A DNA stretch of 47,244 nucleotides from an uncultured Clostridium sp. (GTDB lineage: Bacteria; Bacillota; Clostridia; Lachnospirales; Lachnospiraceae): contig CABVBU010000024.1 in the NCBI GenBank assembly GCA_902496665.1, positions 1 through 47,244 on the forward strand. Direction: 5' to 3'. The notes beneath the pieces are model-generated. The model made no database searches. It saw only the letters and a program-made list of their open reading frames with translations, and was not told the DNA's origin. The translations under genes were made by a program, and so were the position numbers. Shown here one piece after another: positions 33,464-41,391 of the stretch (positions are counted from its first letter, which is position 1; the number at the start of each line of letters is the position of its first letter).

Positions 33464-34602
33464 TGGAGAACATGAAGATCAACCAGCTCCCTTCCAGAAC
33501 ATGGAACTGGCTGAAAATGAATGAGACTGCGGTCTCCGGGATTTCTGTTTCCGGAGCGCATGAAGGAAACCTTGAGATCCCGGACGGGATCACAAAGACT
33601 GTCTGCCCGGCCGGTCTTCCGGACCGTTTTAAGGATATCGCGGGCGGCATGGGATCCGATATGGACATGCTGGTAAAGGAAAGTGCCGCGGGTGCGGTAC
33701 TGCTCTCTGCTGACAGTGATGTCTCCGGGGAACCGGCGCGGATCAGATTTGCCTACGGCGCTTCTGAGCACAGCCTGAACACCTTTGGAATCCTGGCAAA
33801 AGAAGGAAGCCAGATGACCGTTATCATGGATATGGCGGCTGAACGAAACGACGATCCTGTAAGGACCGGCACCACGACCGGAGAAAGTCCTGCTGCCGTC
33901 TCCCAGTCTGAACACAGCGGGCTTTCCGCCGTGCAGACGAAATTGATTCTGGAAAAAGATGCGAAGGTGACTCTCGTCCAGATCATCCGCAACAAAAACG
34001 CGAAAACCGTTTTGAATGATATCGGGGCGAAGGTTGCTGACGGCGCAAAACTCTCTGTGATCCACTTATTCCTTGGCGGCGATAAGGTCTACAACGGCTG
34101 TAAGGCTGAACTTATCGGCAAAAAGAGTAATTTTACAGCAGACATTGCCTACACCGTTGCCGATGACTGCGTGCTCGATATGAACTATGTGGCACTCCAC
34201 GAGGGAAAGAAATCCGTCAGCGAGATCAGGACCGACGGCGTGCTCCATGCGAACGCGAGAAAGCTGTTCCGCGGGACCATCGACTTTAAGAAGGGCGCTG
34301 CGGGAGCTGTCGGAAACGAGAAAGAGGACGTTCTTCTTCTCGATGATGATGTAGTCAACCAGACGATCCCGCTGATCCTCTGCGCCGAGGAGGATGTGGA
34401 AGGAAACCATGGTGCCACCATCGGAAAGCTGGATGAGGATCTTGTGTTCTATCTGGAAAGCCGCGGCATGACACTGGCTGAGATCTACAAGATGATGGCG
34501 AAGGCGCGGATCGACGCGGTCCTCCGCTTCGTACCTGATGAAAAGACGAAGGCAGACGTTGCCTCCTACTTAGAAAGCGAGGGTTCCAATGGATGTGAAT
34601 AA
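33460..34602 (+). CDS. sufD: Fe-S cluster assembly protein SufD
   Basis: A 380-residue paralogue of SufB that completes the SufBC2D complex and helps iron entry. The N-terminus is divergent, as usual. The beta-helix core and the C-terminal block (GNHGATIGKLDEDLVFYLESRGMTLAEI) match SufD; the conserved histidine of SufD corresponds to the H in EGNHGATIG. ATG overlaps the sufB stop by 4 bp; it overlaps sufS by 14 bp. RBS AAAGGAAG. Confidence 0.94.
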   Translation: MMENMKINQLPSRTWNWLKMNETAVSGISVSGAHEGNLEIPDGITKTVCPAGLPDRFKDIAGGMGSDMDMLVKESAAGAVLLSADSDVSGEPARIRFAYGASEHSLNTFGILAKEGSQMTVIMDMAAERNDDPVRTGTTTGESPAAVSQSEHSGLSAVQTKLILEKDAKVTLVQIIRNKNAKTVLNDIGAKVADGAKLSVIHLFLGGDKVYNGCKAELIGKKSNFTADIAYTVADDCVLDMNYVALHEGKKSVSEIRTDGVLHANARKLFRGTIDFKKGAAGAVGNEKEDVLLLDDDVVNQTIPLILCAEEDVEGNHGATIGKLDEDLVFYLESRGMTLAEIYKMMAKARIDAVLRFVPDEKTKADVASYLESEGSNGCE

Positions 34603-35803
34603 GATCCGGGAAGATTTCCCGCTGTTAAAGAATCATGACATTATCTACCTGGACAATGCGGCAACTTCCCAGAAGCCCGCATGTGTCCTGGACGCTGAAA
34701 AGCGGTTTTATGAGAAATATAATGCAAACCCGTTCCGTGGTCTCTACGAGTTAAGCGAAGAGGCGACGGAATGCTACGAGGACGCGAGAAAGACAGTCGC
34801 TGACTTCCTTCACGCATCATGTCCTGAGGAGATCGTATTTACGAGAAACGCCACAGAGAGTTTAAACCTGGCGGCTTACACACTCTCCGAGTACCTGTTA
34901 AAACCGGGCGATGAGATCATTGTCAGCATCATGGAGCATCACAGCAACATTCTCCCGTGGCAGCAGGCTGCAAAGCGTTACGGCGCGACGGTGAAATATC
35001 TTGAGTGCGACATGGACGGAACGATCCCGGCTGAGCGTCTGGAGAGCATGATCACAGACCATACAAAGATCGCCGCGATCACACAGATCTCCAATGTGCT
35101 CGGATGCAGGAATGACTTAAAGACATTCGCTGAGATCTGCCACCGCCACGGTGTGATCCTGGTCGGCGATGGTGCCCAGAGCGTTCCGCATATAAAAGTC
35201 GATGTTCAGGATCTCGGCGTGGATTTTCTTTCTTTCTCCGGTCACAAGATGCTGGCGCCAATGGGAATCGGCGCTCTTTACGGAAAGAAAGAGCTTCTTG
35301 AGAAGCTTCCGCCCTTCCTCACCGGCGGCGAGATGATCGAATCTGTCACAAGAGAAGGCGCTGTCTGGGCAGAGGTTCCGCATAAATTCGAGGCCGGGAC
35401 CGTCAATGCCGGAGGCGCTTATGCTCTGGCAGAAGCGATCCGGTATATGAATCATATCGGCTTTGATGAGATCGAGGCACAGGAAAACCGGCTCACAAGA
35501 CTCGCCTACGAGGGCATGCGGAACATTCCCGGAATCCGCGTTCTCGGAAGCTCCGATCCGGACAATCACCACGGGATCCTGTCCTTCGCCGTCGACGGAG
35601 TTCACCCCCATGACGTGGCTGAGATCTTAAACGCAGACAATATCGGTGTCCGTGCCGGTCACCACTGTGCACAGCCGCTGTTACAGTACCTTGGAACCGC
35701 CTCCACGACGCGTGTGAGCCTCGCGTTCTACAATACTGAGGAGGAGATCCGTGCGTTCCTCACAAGTCTTGGCGGATTAAGGAGAAAAATGGGATATGAG
35801 TAA
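34589..35803 (+). CDS. sufS: group II cysteine desulfurase SufS
   Basis: A 404-residue PLP enzyme that takes sulfur from L-cysteine, leaving alanine, and passes the persulfide to SufU. The PLP lysine is K220 in SFSGHK; the active-site cysteine is C360 in RAGHHCAQPLL. The N-terminal YLDNAATSQKP and the EHHSNILPW block are classic for SufS. It overlaps sufD at its start and sufU by 8 bp at its end, so the five suf genes are translated as a chain. Confidence 0.96.
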   Translation: MDVNKIREDFPLLKNHDIIYLDNAATSQKPACVLDAEKRFYEKYNANPFRGLYELSEEATECYEDARKTVADFLHASCPEEIVFTRNATESLNLAAYTLSEYLLKPGDEIIVSIMEHHSNILPWQQAAKRYGATVKYLECDMDGTIPAERLESMITDHTKIAAITQISNVLGCRNDLKTFAEICHRHGVILVGDGAQSVPHIKVDVQDLGVDFLSFSGHKMLAPMGIGALYGKKELLEKLPPFLTGGEMIESVTREGAVWAEVPHKFEAGTVNAGGAYALAEAIRYMNHIGFDEIEAQENRLTRLAYEGMRNIPGIRVLGSSDPDNHHGILSFAVDGVHPHDVAEILNADNIGVRAGHHCAQPLLQYLGTASTTRVSLAFYNTEEEIRAFLTSLGGLRRKMGYE

Positions 35804-36266
35804 TACATTTTATAATGAAATTTTAATTGAACACAATCTTCATCCGACTCACAAGCATGAGCTGCCGGACGCAAACCTCGTCTTAGAGGGCGTAAACCCG
35901 AGCTGCGGCGATGATATCTGGCTGAAATTAAAGGTCGAGAACGATGAGATCGTCGACGGAGCTTTCGTCGGAGACGGCTGCGCCATCTCTCAGGCCTCCG
36001 CGGATATGATGCTGGATTTGATCATTGGTAAGAAAAAGGATGAGGCGCTGCGCCTCGCAAACCTGTTTCTTGAGATGATCAAAGGAACTGCGAAGGGCGA
36101 TACACTGGAACCGTTAGAGGAAGCTTCCATCTTACAGGATGTGTCCCATATGCCGGCGCGTGTAAAATGCGCCGTGTTAGGCTGGCATACGATGGAGGAG
36201 ATGTTTAAGAAGGCGGCTGAGGGGAAGATTATACCGGGGATGTCGGTGACGACGGAAGGAAAATAA
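35796..36266 (+). CDS. sufU: zinc-dependent sulfur transfer protein SufU
   Basis: A 156-residue IscU-like protein that in Firmicutes accepts sulfur from SufS rather than acting as a scaffold. The three conserved cysteines are C37 (NPSCGDD), C62 (GDGCAISQAS) and C125 (RVKCAVLGW), and D39 or D40 would complete the zinc site. The insert between the second and third cysteine distinguishes SufU from IscU. Last gene of the operon, with a terminator about 100 bp downstream. Confidence 0.95.
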   Translation: MSNTFYNEILIEHNLHPTHKHELPDANLVLEGVNPSCGDDIWLKLKVENDEIVDGAFVGDGCAISQASADMMLDLIIGKKKDEALRLANLFLEMIKGTAKGDTLEPLEEASILQDVSHMPARVKCAVLGWHTMEEMFKKAAEGKIIPGMSVTTEGK

Positions 36267-36270
36267 AGGC

Positions 36271-36299
36271 TTGAATTCAATTTTCAAATATGCTACACT
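36271..36299 (+). promoter_or_regulatory. promoter-like sequence just after sufU
   Basis: TTGAAT at 36271-36276, a 17-bp spacer and TACACT at 36294-36299. It would start a short transcript of about 100 bases ending at the terminator at 36368-36407. Confidence 0.55.
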
Positions 36300-36305
36300 A
36301 TAAAT

Positions 36306-36407
36306 ACAAAAGGGAAAGTCAGATACATGTGGCCTACCCTTCATAGTTTAGTTTGTTACATTGTAACAGCCGTCACTATTTGCGGTAGTGGCGGCTATTT
36401 TCTTTTC
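36306..36407 (+). ncRNA. candidate short transcript or small RNA after suf
   Basis: The segment between the promoter at 36271-36299 and the terminator would be an RNA of roughly 100 bases. A 31-codon frame (ATG at 36327, GGGAAAG 8 bases before) begins in it and encodes a hydrophobic peptide, but it runs through the terminator stem to 36422, so most transcripts would lack a stop codon. I therefore prefer a small RNA, or simply a suf 3' end with a fortuitous promoter. Type I toxin loci have a similar size, but I cannot show an antisense promoter. Confidence 0.35.
36368..36407 (+). terminator. intrinsic terminator of the suf operon
   Basis: An 11-bp stem, AGCCGTCACTA at 36368-36378 with TAGTGGCGGCT at 36386-36396 (one G-T pair), followed by ATTTTCTTTT. 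Confidence 0.87.
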
Positions 36408-36431
36408 CCGAAGATTGTGTAACACAATCAA

Positions 36432-36881
36432 TCATTTTCTTTTAAGCCCCCGCACCACTGCCTCAATCGGCCGTCTTAACGACGTAACGATCATGATTCC
36501 GGCCGCAAGCGCGACCGCAAGTCCGATGGCCTTCTGGGCCTTCAGGATGAACTCCGGCGCATCATGGCGGAGCGCCGCATCCATCGCATAGTACAGGGAT
36601 CCTCCCGGGATCAGCGGAATGACCGTCGGCATCAAAATCGTCGTCGCCGGTGTCTTCAGAACTCTCGCCCAGATCTCCGAGTAAATCGTGATCAGGATCG
36701 CAACCACGAAAAATCCCAGATACTCATTATCCACAAAATGCAGAAACACCAGATAAACCGCCCAGAAGACAGCGCCGCCGATAGACGGGATCCAGAGCCT
36801 CTGCCCCCGGATGTTGTAAATGATAGAAAATCCCAGGGAACCAAAAAACGCCGTGATAACGGACATCACATCCTGAATCAT
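36432..36881 (-). CDS. threonine/serine exporter, C-terminal subunit (DUF3815/ThrE_2)
   Basis: A 149-residue integral membrane protein with four to five helices. It has the ThrE_2 pattern, including PTVIPLIPGGSLYYAMDAALR in the second half. In Actinobacteria ThrE is one chain; in Firmicutes it is split, and this is the smaller piece. Its ATG overlaps the TGA of the larger subunit (ATGA at 36878-36881), so the two are made together. It is followed by a 17-bp palindrome (36413-36429) of unknown role. Confidence 0.88.
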   Translation of the reverse strand: MIQDVMSVITAFFGSLGFSIIYNIRGQRLWIPSIGGAVFWAVYLVFLHFVDNEYLGFFVVAILITIYSEIWARVLKTPATTILMPTVIPLIPGGSLYYAMDAALRHDAPEFILKAQKAIGLAVALAAGIMIVTSLRRPIEAVVRGLKRK

Positions 36882-37678
36882 AACATACCTCCAAGAAGCA
36901 TTTTAGACATGATAAACCCGACCGCCACACAGACCGCCGTGATCATCGCCTCCGAGAAATGAAGAAGTCCGCTGATCATGTCCCCGCTGATAAAATCCCT
37001 GAACGAGTTCGTCATCAGAACACCCGGAATCAGCAGCATGATATTCCCAATCATGATCATCTCCACATGCTGTCCAAGTCCGATATAGCATACGAGAATA
37101 CACGCGATGCCGGAGATCAGGGAGCAGAGGATATTTGAGAAGATCGCCTTCATATGGATCGCCGCGAACGCGTACAACGTCACCCGGATCAGCGCCCCAA
37201 CAAACAGCGCCGCGAATCCGTCCCAGAGATTCCCCCCGAAAAATACCGCAAACGCCCCCGCAGTCATCGCATAGACCGCGCACTGCACCGCCGGGGAATA
37301 GGTCGGCCCCTTCAATATCTTCTCGTACTCCCGGTCAATCACATCAAAGGACGGCTGCGTCGCGCAGATCCGCCTGGAAAGATCATTCAGCCGGTCAAGC
37401 TTCCACATGTCCGTTCCGTAACCCAAAATTCTACGCGTCTGCGTGATCCACTGCCGATCCTTTGTCTCCAGCGTCACAATAATACATGAAGCGATGGAGA
37501 AAATATGGCTCTGCCGGATCCCATACGCATTGCAGATCCTCTGGATCGTGTCCTCCACACGGCTGATCTCCGCTCCACTCACCAAAAGCTGCTCCCCAAT
37601 ATTGATCGCACAAGTCAACACCTCTTCCCCCGTCATCGGGTCCGCCGCCTGTGCGCCTGTTTTCTGGTCTGTCTGCAC
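36878..37678 (-). CDS. threonine/serine exporter, N-terminal subunit (DUF1212/ThrE)
   Basis: A 266-residue protein with a soluble N-terminal domain (about 1-120; GEQLLVSGAEISRVEDTI and HIFSIASCIIVTLE are family marks) and about five membrane helices in the second half (IPGVLMTNSFRDFISGDMISG). With the small subunit it should export Thr/Ser or related small molecules. The start is GTG (37676-37678) with AAAGGTG about 7 bases upstream; an ATG 14 codons later is the alternative. It has its own promoter at 37741-37769. Confidence 0.88.
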   Translation of the reverse strand: MQTDQKTGAQAADPMTGEEVLTCAINIGEQLLVSGAEISRVEDTIQRICNAYGIRQSHIFSIASCIIVTLETKDRQWITQTRRILGYGTDMWKLDRLNDLSRRICATQPSFDVIDREYEKILKGPTYSPAVQCAVYAMTAGAFAVFFGGNLWDGFAALFVGALIRVTLYAFAAIHMKAIFSNILCSLISGIACILVCYIGLGQHVEMIMIGNIMLLIPGVLMTNSFRDFISGDMISGLLHFSEAMITAVCVAVGFIMSKMLLGGML

Positions 37679-37740
37679 CTTTTTTCACCTTTTCCATTCA
37701 AATGTTTTCCTGGAAATCATGTTTCCATTCCCTGACTTTT

Positions 37741-37769
37741 ATTATACGGGGCGGGGATTTCTTTTACAA
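37741..37769 (-). promoter_or_regulatory. promoter of the threonine/serine exporter operon
   Basis: On the minus strand TTGTAA (37764-37769), a 17-bp spacer and TATAAT (37741-37746). The leader contains the small hairpin GGAAA-TCATG-TTTCC. The rest of the gap up to 37891 shows nothing I recognise. Confidence 0.7.
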
Positions 37770-37891
37770 GTATCTTGTCAAAAATCTCGTTTTCGTGCAG
37801 TATATGGCACTCAAAAAATCATAAACGTCAAATCACCCGCCTTGGCTGGATCGAGTTCTTATGAGATACTCTAAAAACCATGAAAAAACAT

Positions 37892-37941
37892 AAAAGGATG
37901 TGCTGAGGTAACTTTGCTCCATTACCCTTGCACACCCTTTT
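37892..37941 (-). terminator. terminator of the DUF134-NifX gene
   Basis: A long hairpin (AAAAGG-TGTGC arm at 37892-37903 with its complement ending at 37941, inner GGTAA/TTACC pairing). On the minus strand the stem is followed by TTTTATGTTTTTT. Confidence 0.75.
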
Positions 37942-37948
37942 GTGTCAG

Positions 37949-37966
37949 GTTACTGTGTACAGTAAC
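37949..37966. repeat. 18-bp palindrome
   Basis: GTTACTGT-GT-ACAGTAAC, perfect apart from the 2-bp centre, 27 bp beyond the stop of the DUF134-NifX gene and beside its terminator. It could be a protein site or part of the 3' RNA fold. Confidence 0.5.
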
Positions 37967-37992
37967 TGTGTCAGTATTCTTTACAATTCTTC

Positions 37993-38766
37993 TCAGTGAC
38001 AGCTATGGCTTCCGCATCCATGCTCACCGCATGTATGTCCTTCCCCGTGGTCATGCTCGTGGTGGGAGCACTTTACATCAGGGTTGTAATCAAGTGTTTT
38101 ATTGATCAGCGCTTCCACTGCCTGATCCGCATCCCCTGAAACGCCTCCGAAAAGTCTGATTCCTGCTGCTGCCAGCGCCGCCTGCGCGCCGCCGCCGATT
38201 CCGCCGCAGATCAAAACGTCCACATTCAGCGCGTTGAGGACTCCTGCTAATGCACCGTGTCCACTTCCATTCGTGTCTACGACTTCTGAATGTACCACGT
38301 TTCCTTCCTCTACATCGTAAATCTTAAATGCCTCTGTGTGTCCAAAATGCTGGAAAATCTGTCCAGCCTCATATGTTACTGCGATTCTCATCATACCTTC
38401 TCCTTTTTCTGCCGCATACTTTTGATAAAGCGCCTGCTTATAGCATCCGCCGAGTCCACAGTTACTGCTCTGACCATCGCAGATCTTAAAATCTCCCCCC
38501 TCGATCCGAAGCGCACGTCCGTCAATAATCGCGTCTGCGATCTTCTTTCTGGCACTCTCGTAAATTCTCTGGACCGTTGTTCTGGCAATCTGCATAAATG
38601 CTGCGCACTGCTCCTGGCTATAACCTTCCTTGTCCAGAAGCCGGATTGTCTCGTACTCATCTACCGTCAGAACGATAGGGGGATTTTTTTTATGATCATC
38701 TGCCGGAAGAAATTCTAAGACATTCGGGAAATGGCAGACTTTTCTGCATTTTACTGGTCTTGGCAT
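37993..38766 (-). CDS. DUF134 HTH / NifX-NafY domain fusion with metal-binding tail
   Basis: A 257-residue protein in three parts. Residues 1-95 are DUF134, a helix-turn-helix domain (LTVDEYETIRLLDKEGYSQEQCAAFM, then ARTTVQRIY) that also has N-terminal Cys/His. Residues 95-110 carry CDGQSSNCGLGGC, a possible metal site. Residues 126-230 are a dinitrogenase iron-molybdenum cofactor binding fold (FGHTEAFKIYD, ICGGIGGGAQAALAAAGI). The tail after 232 is almost wholly His/Cys/Gly. A metal- or Fe-S-sensing regulator is the plausible role, but no target is proven. RBS AAGGGAG before the ATG. A palindrome overlaps its promoter, which suggests autoregulation. Confidence 0.9.
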   Translation of the reverse strand: MPRPVKCRKVCHFPNVLEFLPADDHKKNPPIVLTVDEYETIRLLDKEGYSQEQCAAFMQIARTTVQRIYESARKKIADAIIDGRALRIEGGDFKICDGQSSNCGLGGCYKQALYQKYAAEKGEGMMRIAVTYEAGQIFQHFGHTEAFKIYDVEEGNVVHSEVVDTNGSGHGALAGVLNALNVDVLICGGIGGGAQAALAAAGIRLFGGVSGDADQAVEALINKTLDYNPDVKCSHHEHDHGEGHTCGEHGCGSHSCH

Positions 38767-38793
38767 AAACGACTCCCTTCTCGCTTTTCTTAT

Positions 38794-38842
38794 ATCTTAG
38801 CCCAGTTAATGGCATATGTCAATAACATTTTTGACATATGCC
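38794..38842 (-). promoter_or_regulatory. promoter and palindromic operator of the DUF134-NifX gene
   Basis: On the minus strand TTGACA (38817-38822), a 17-bp spacer and TAAGAT (38794-38799). A perfect inverted repeat GGCATATGTCA-N10-TGACATATGCC (38811-38842) covers the -35 box and extends upstream of it. The DUF134 helix-turn-helix encoded downstream is the first candidate to bind it. Confidence 0.78.
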
Positions 38843-38866
38843 CGTTTTGTTTTCCTAATTCTCTGA

Positions 38867-39265
38867 AATTTTTTTATTATTTTTAAAGACGGAACCAGAC
38901 TGCTGGTTCAGATCAAAGAAAAAGCCATTGACAGTATAAAAGGAGAAATTCAGCACATCAGCTTCCAGACATTGACCGCCGATGAAAAAGTAAACAGTGT
39001 GATCCATATTCTCCTCGCAAATGACGATAAAGTTTCCGGTCAGCTCGAAAAGATGCTGATGGAGATCCCCTACGCTTCCTTACCGGGAGATATGATCGAT
39101 ACGCTCACGATCGACATGGACGGAATTACGACCGGCACCGTTCTCATGGTAAAGGATATTCCGGAGCTTATGAGCGATAAGCTTGAACTTAAGATCGATC
39201 CGGAGGAGATCGTGCTTCGCGTCAGCGAAAGAAGAAATTATACTGAAGCTTCCGAAGTAGAATAG
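38867..39265 (+). pseudogene. 5'-truncated L25/Ctc-type ribosomal protein gene remnant
   Basis: The frame is open from 38867 and reads as the middle and C-terminal part of an L25/Ctc protein: LLVQIKEKAIDSIKGEIQHISFQ, then LEKMLMEIPYASLPGDMIDTLTIDMDG, then VLMVKDIPELM and IDPEEIVLRV, which match the LIK/HIDFQ, ALP, IDV, VKDL and DPEE landmarks of the family. The N-terminal 5S-rRNA-binding domain (about 80 residues) is missing; upstream the frame hits a stop at 38864-38866 and then the DUF134 promoter. No ATG or GTG lies before the homology. A TTG at 38972 is the first possible start and is 26 bases from the only purine-rich site. A terminator follows at 39296. Confidence 0.72.
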
Positions 39266-39295
39266 AACTTCAAAACGAGACATTTATAAAAGAGA

Positions 39296-39340
39296 AGCAG
39301 GGACAGACGAACCTTCAAAATTCATCTGTCCCTGCTTTTT
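39296..39340 (+). terminator. terminator between convergent genes
   Basis: A 12-bp stem, AGCAGGGACAGA at 39296-39307 with TCTGTCCCTGCT at 39325-39336, then T4. On the minus strand it is followed by TCTCTTTTAT, so it can also end the TlpA operon. Confidence 0.87.
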
Positions 39341-39344
39341 CGTA

Positions 39345-40292
39345 TCATGATTTACCGTTTGCAAGTGCCTGCTCGATCAGGGCATGGAGCACCTTCGTCT
39401 GCTCCGGGGATGTGACCGCGCCTACGATCGGCTGTCCCACGATGTTCCCGTTCTGATCAACGACATAGGTCGTTGGGAATGCGTACAGTCCGGCAGTAAA
39501 ACGACCGGCATCGCTGTCGGAGTCAAACCAGAGATTCTGATAGGCTGCTCCTTTTTTTGACAGGATCTCCTTCGCCTCGGCAATCGCACCCTCATCGCCG
39601 TCCAGCGTAAATGCATTGATTCCTACGACCGCACCGCCCTTTTGCGCCAGATCCTGATTCAGCGCATCCAGATCCGCAAGCTCTCCGACACAGGGCTTGC
39701 AGGTCGTAAACCAGAAATTCACAACGGTTACGGTATTGCCGGAAAAGAGTTCACTGCTGTTTACATCCTTGCCATCGAGATCCTTTCCCTGAAAGTCCGG
39801 AAACTTTTCCTGACCGTTCTCAGCACTTCCCGCCGCAACACTCTCACCTTCCCCCGTCATCTTGACGCAATCCGGATATTTCTCCTCCAGAGTCATCAGC
39901 TTTTCCTCAATCTCCCGGATCTGTCCGGCTCCGTCATTCAAAATTTTCAACTCATCTGGTGTAAATTGATCCTTTGCAGCTTCGATCGCCTGCAGAAGAA
40001 AATCGCCGTAATTATTACTGTTTCCGCTTGCCACCTGGTCTTTATTGATTGTCAGGAACAGCTTTTCCCAGAGCGTTGCATTGGCTGACTGGATATTCTC
40101 CTCCTTCTGCATCAGCTTTTGATACAGGTCTGCTGCTTCTTTGGCATCTCCCGGCTCCGCGGACAGTAACGTCCCGCTCTCTGACGGCTGCCCGGAGGTA
40201 GTTTCCTTGTTATTCTTTGCTCCCCCGCACGCTGTGAGGCCAAATGCCAGCACAAGGATGAGCAGGATCACTGTCATATTTGATCGTTTCAT
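39345..40292 (-). CDS. TlpA/ResA-like thioredoxin-fold lipoprotein
   Basis: A 315-residue lipoprotein: signal peptide with lipobox LTAC (Cys22), a Ser/Gly-rich linker, a helical region (about 48-142) and a thioredoxin fold from about 163. The redox centre is C198-K-P-C201 in NFWFTTCKPCVGE, with the cis-Pro loop at AFPTTYVVD. It would act on the outer face of the membrane as a thiol reductant or oxidant. Its ATG overlaps the stop of the polyferredoxin membrane gene by 4 bp, so that protein is a likely electron partner. RBS GGAG. Last gene of the cassette, next to a terminator. Confidence 0.9.
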   Translation of the reverse strand: MKRSNMTVILLILVLAFGLTACGGAKNNKETTSGQPSESGTLLSAEPGDAKEAADLYQKLMQKEENIQSANATLWEKLFLTINKDQVASGNSNNYGDFLLQAIEAAKDQFTPDELKILNDGAGQIREIEEKLMTLEEKYPDCVKMTGEGESVAAGSAENGQEKFPDFQGKDLDGKDVNSSELFSGNTVTVVNFWFTTCKPCVGELADLDALNQDLAQKGGAVVGINAFTLDGDEGAIAEAKEILSKKGAAYQNLWFDSDSDAGRFTAGLYAFPTTYVVDQNGNIVGQPIVGAVTSPEQTKVLHALIEQALANGKS

Positions 40293-41182
40293 TTCTTTTC
40301 TCCATTTCTATTTGAGTCGGAAGCAAAGCCGTAGCAAAAGCTGACGGCATCCGTGGGGCAGGCATTGATACACTTCCCGCAGCGGATACATTCCATGTGA
40401 TTGGGTGAGCTTGTGACATCGACATCCATCTGACAGACGCTTCTGCATGCTCCGCAGGAGATGCATCTGTGCTCATCCACTTTGATTCCAAGCAGGGATA
40501 CCTTGTTCATCAGTGCATAAAACGCACCGAGGGGACAGATCCATTTGCAGAACGGCCGATAAAACAGCACACTTAGAACGAAAACTCCGATCAGGATCAT
40601 AAGCTTTCCGGTAAACAGATGTCCCAGTGCCGACCGGATCCCCGGATTAACAACTGACAAAGGAATTGCCCCCTCTAAAACTCCCTGCGGGCAGAGATAC
40701 TTGCAAAAGAATGGGTCACCCATCCCCACATCATTTACAACAAGCGCCGGCAGTGCGATCACGGTAAAAAACAACACGGCATATTTAAGATAAGTCAGGG
40801 GCTTAAGCCTTTCCGTAGACAGCTTTTTTCCCGGAATTTTGTGAAGAAGATCCTGCAGCCAGCCAAAGGGGCACAAAAATCCGCATATAAAGCGCCCTAA
40901 AAGGACACCAACCAGGATCAAAAATCCGGTTATATAATAAGAAAAGCTGAATTTCGATGAGCCGACCACCGCCTGAAAGGAGCCAATCGGACAGGCACCG
41001 GATGCCGCCGGACAGGAATAGCAGTTCAGCCCCGGCACGCAGGCTGCCTTTGCCTTTCCCTGATAGATCCCGCCTTTAAAAAAATTTGGCAGGTGAAGGT
41101 TCGTAAGAAGTGCCGCCGCTGCCTGGATCCAGCCGCGAAACCGGCTCAGGTCCTTTGATATGATATGTTTTCTGTTATCCAA
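40289..41182 (-). CDS. polytopic 4Fe-4S membrane protein (NapH/CcdA-adjacent type)
   Basis: A 297-residue membrane protein with about five helices. Three CxxxCP signatures of the NapH/RdxA group are present (C100-x3-C104P, C160-x3-C164P, C212-x3-C216P). An N-terminal Cys cluster C48/C54/C57/C64 and a C-terminal 2[4Fe-4S] ferredoxin domain (C240/C243/C246/C250 and C265/C268/C271/C275) complete it. It should carry electrons across or along the membrane. The start is TTG (41180-41182), overlapping the stop codon of the small CXXC gene upstream (ATTGGATAA), a coupled start with only a weak AGGA before it. Its neighbour TlpA is the likely acceptor. Confidence 0.87.
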   Translation of the reverse strand: MDNRKHIISKDLSRFRGWIQAAAALLTNLHLPNFFKGGIYQGKAKAACVPGLNCYSCPAASGACPIGSFQAVVGSSKFSFSYYITGFLILVGVLLGRFICGFLCPFGWLQDLLHKIPGKKLSTERLKPLTYLKYAVLFFTVIALPALVVNDVGMGDPFFCKYLCPQGVLEGAIPLSVVNPGIRSALGHLFTGKLMILIGVFVLSVLFYRPFCKWICPLGAFYALMNKVSLLGIKVDEHRCISCGACRSVCQMDVDVTSSPNHMECIRCGKCINACPTDAVSFCYGFASDSNRNGEKK

Positions 41183-41321
41183 TTCCTACACACTCCAAAC
41201 ACAGCCTGATCGCCTTGCTTAACACGGTATCCGCCTCTCCCCGCATGACGCCGACGCACAGCATGACCACCCCGGCAATTAACAGAGCGCCCTGAAATAA
41301 TGCCTTTTTTGTTCTCAACAA
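41175..41321 (-). CDS. CD1871A-type CXXC motif small membrane protein
   Basis: A 48-residue protein that is easy to miss because it starts with TTG (41319-41321; a second TTG follows directly). AAGGAG stands 8 bases upstream. The sequence has one membrane helix (about 9-25), then RGEADTVLSKAIRLC and the C-terminal CLECVGIG with a CxxC pair (C41, C44). The RGE-TVL-KAI-CLEC-GIG pattern is that of the clostridial family named for C. difficile CD1871A. The gene overlaps the polyferredoxin gene by 8 bp. Function unknown; a redox or assembly role for the membrane complex is inferred from the CxxC and the neighbours. Confidence 0.82.
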   Translation of the reverse strand: MLRTKKALFQGALLIAGVVMLCVGVMRGEADTVLSKAIRLCLECVGIG

Positions 41322-41391
41322 CCTGATCTCTCCTTCTTGTTTGATATCCTATTGTTTCCTTATTTTCCTGTTTCCATTCCCGTCTGCATCT

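Noticed and set aside
33313..34065. 250-codon frame antisense to sufB/sufD
   Set aside because: It is a shadow of GC-rich codon use in sufD; no ribosome binding site or recognisable motif.
36327..36422. 31-codon hydrophobic frame as a type I toxin gene
   Set aside because: It continues through the terminator stem, so most transcripts would lack its stop codon; no antisense promoter found. Kept only as a hypothesis under the short transcript.
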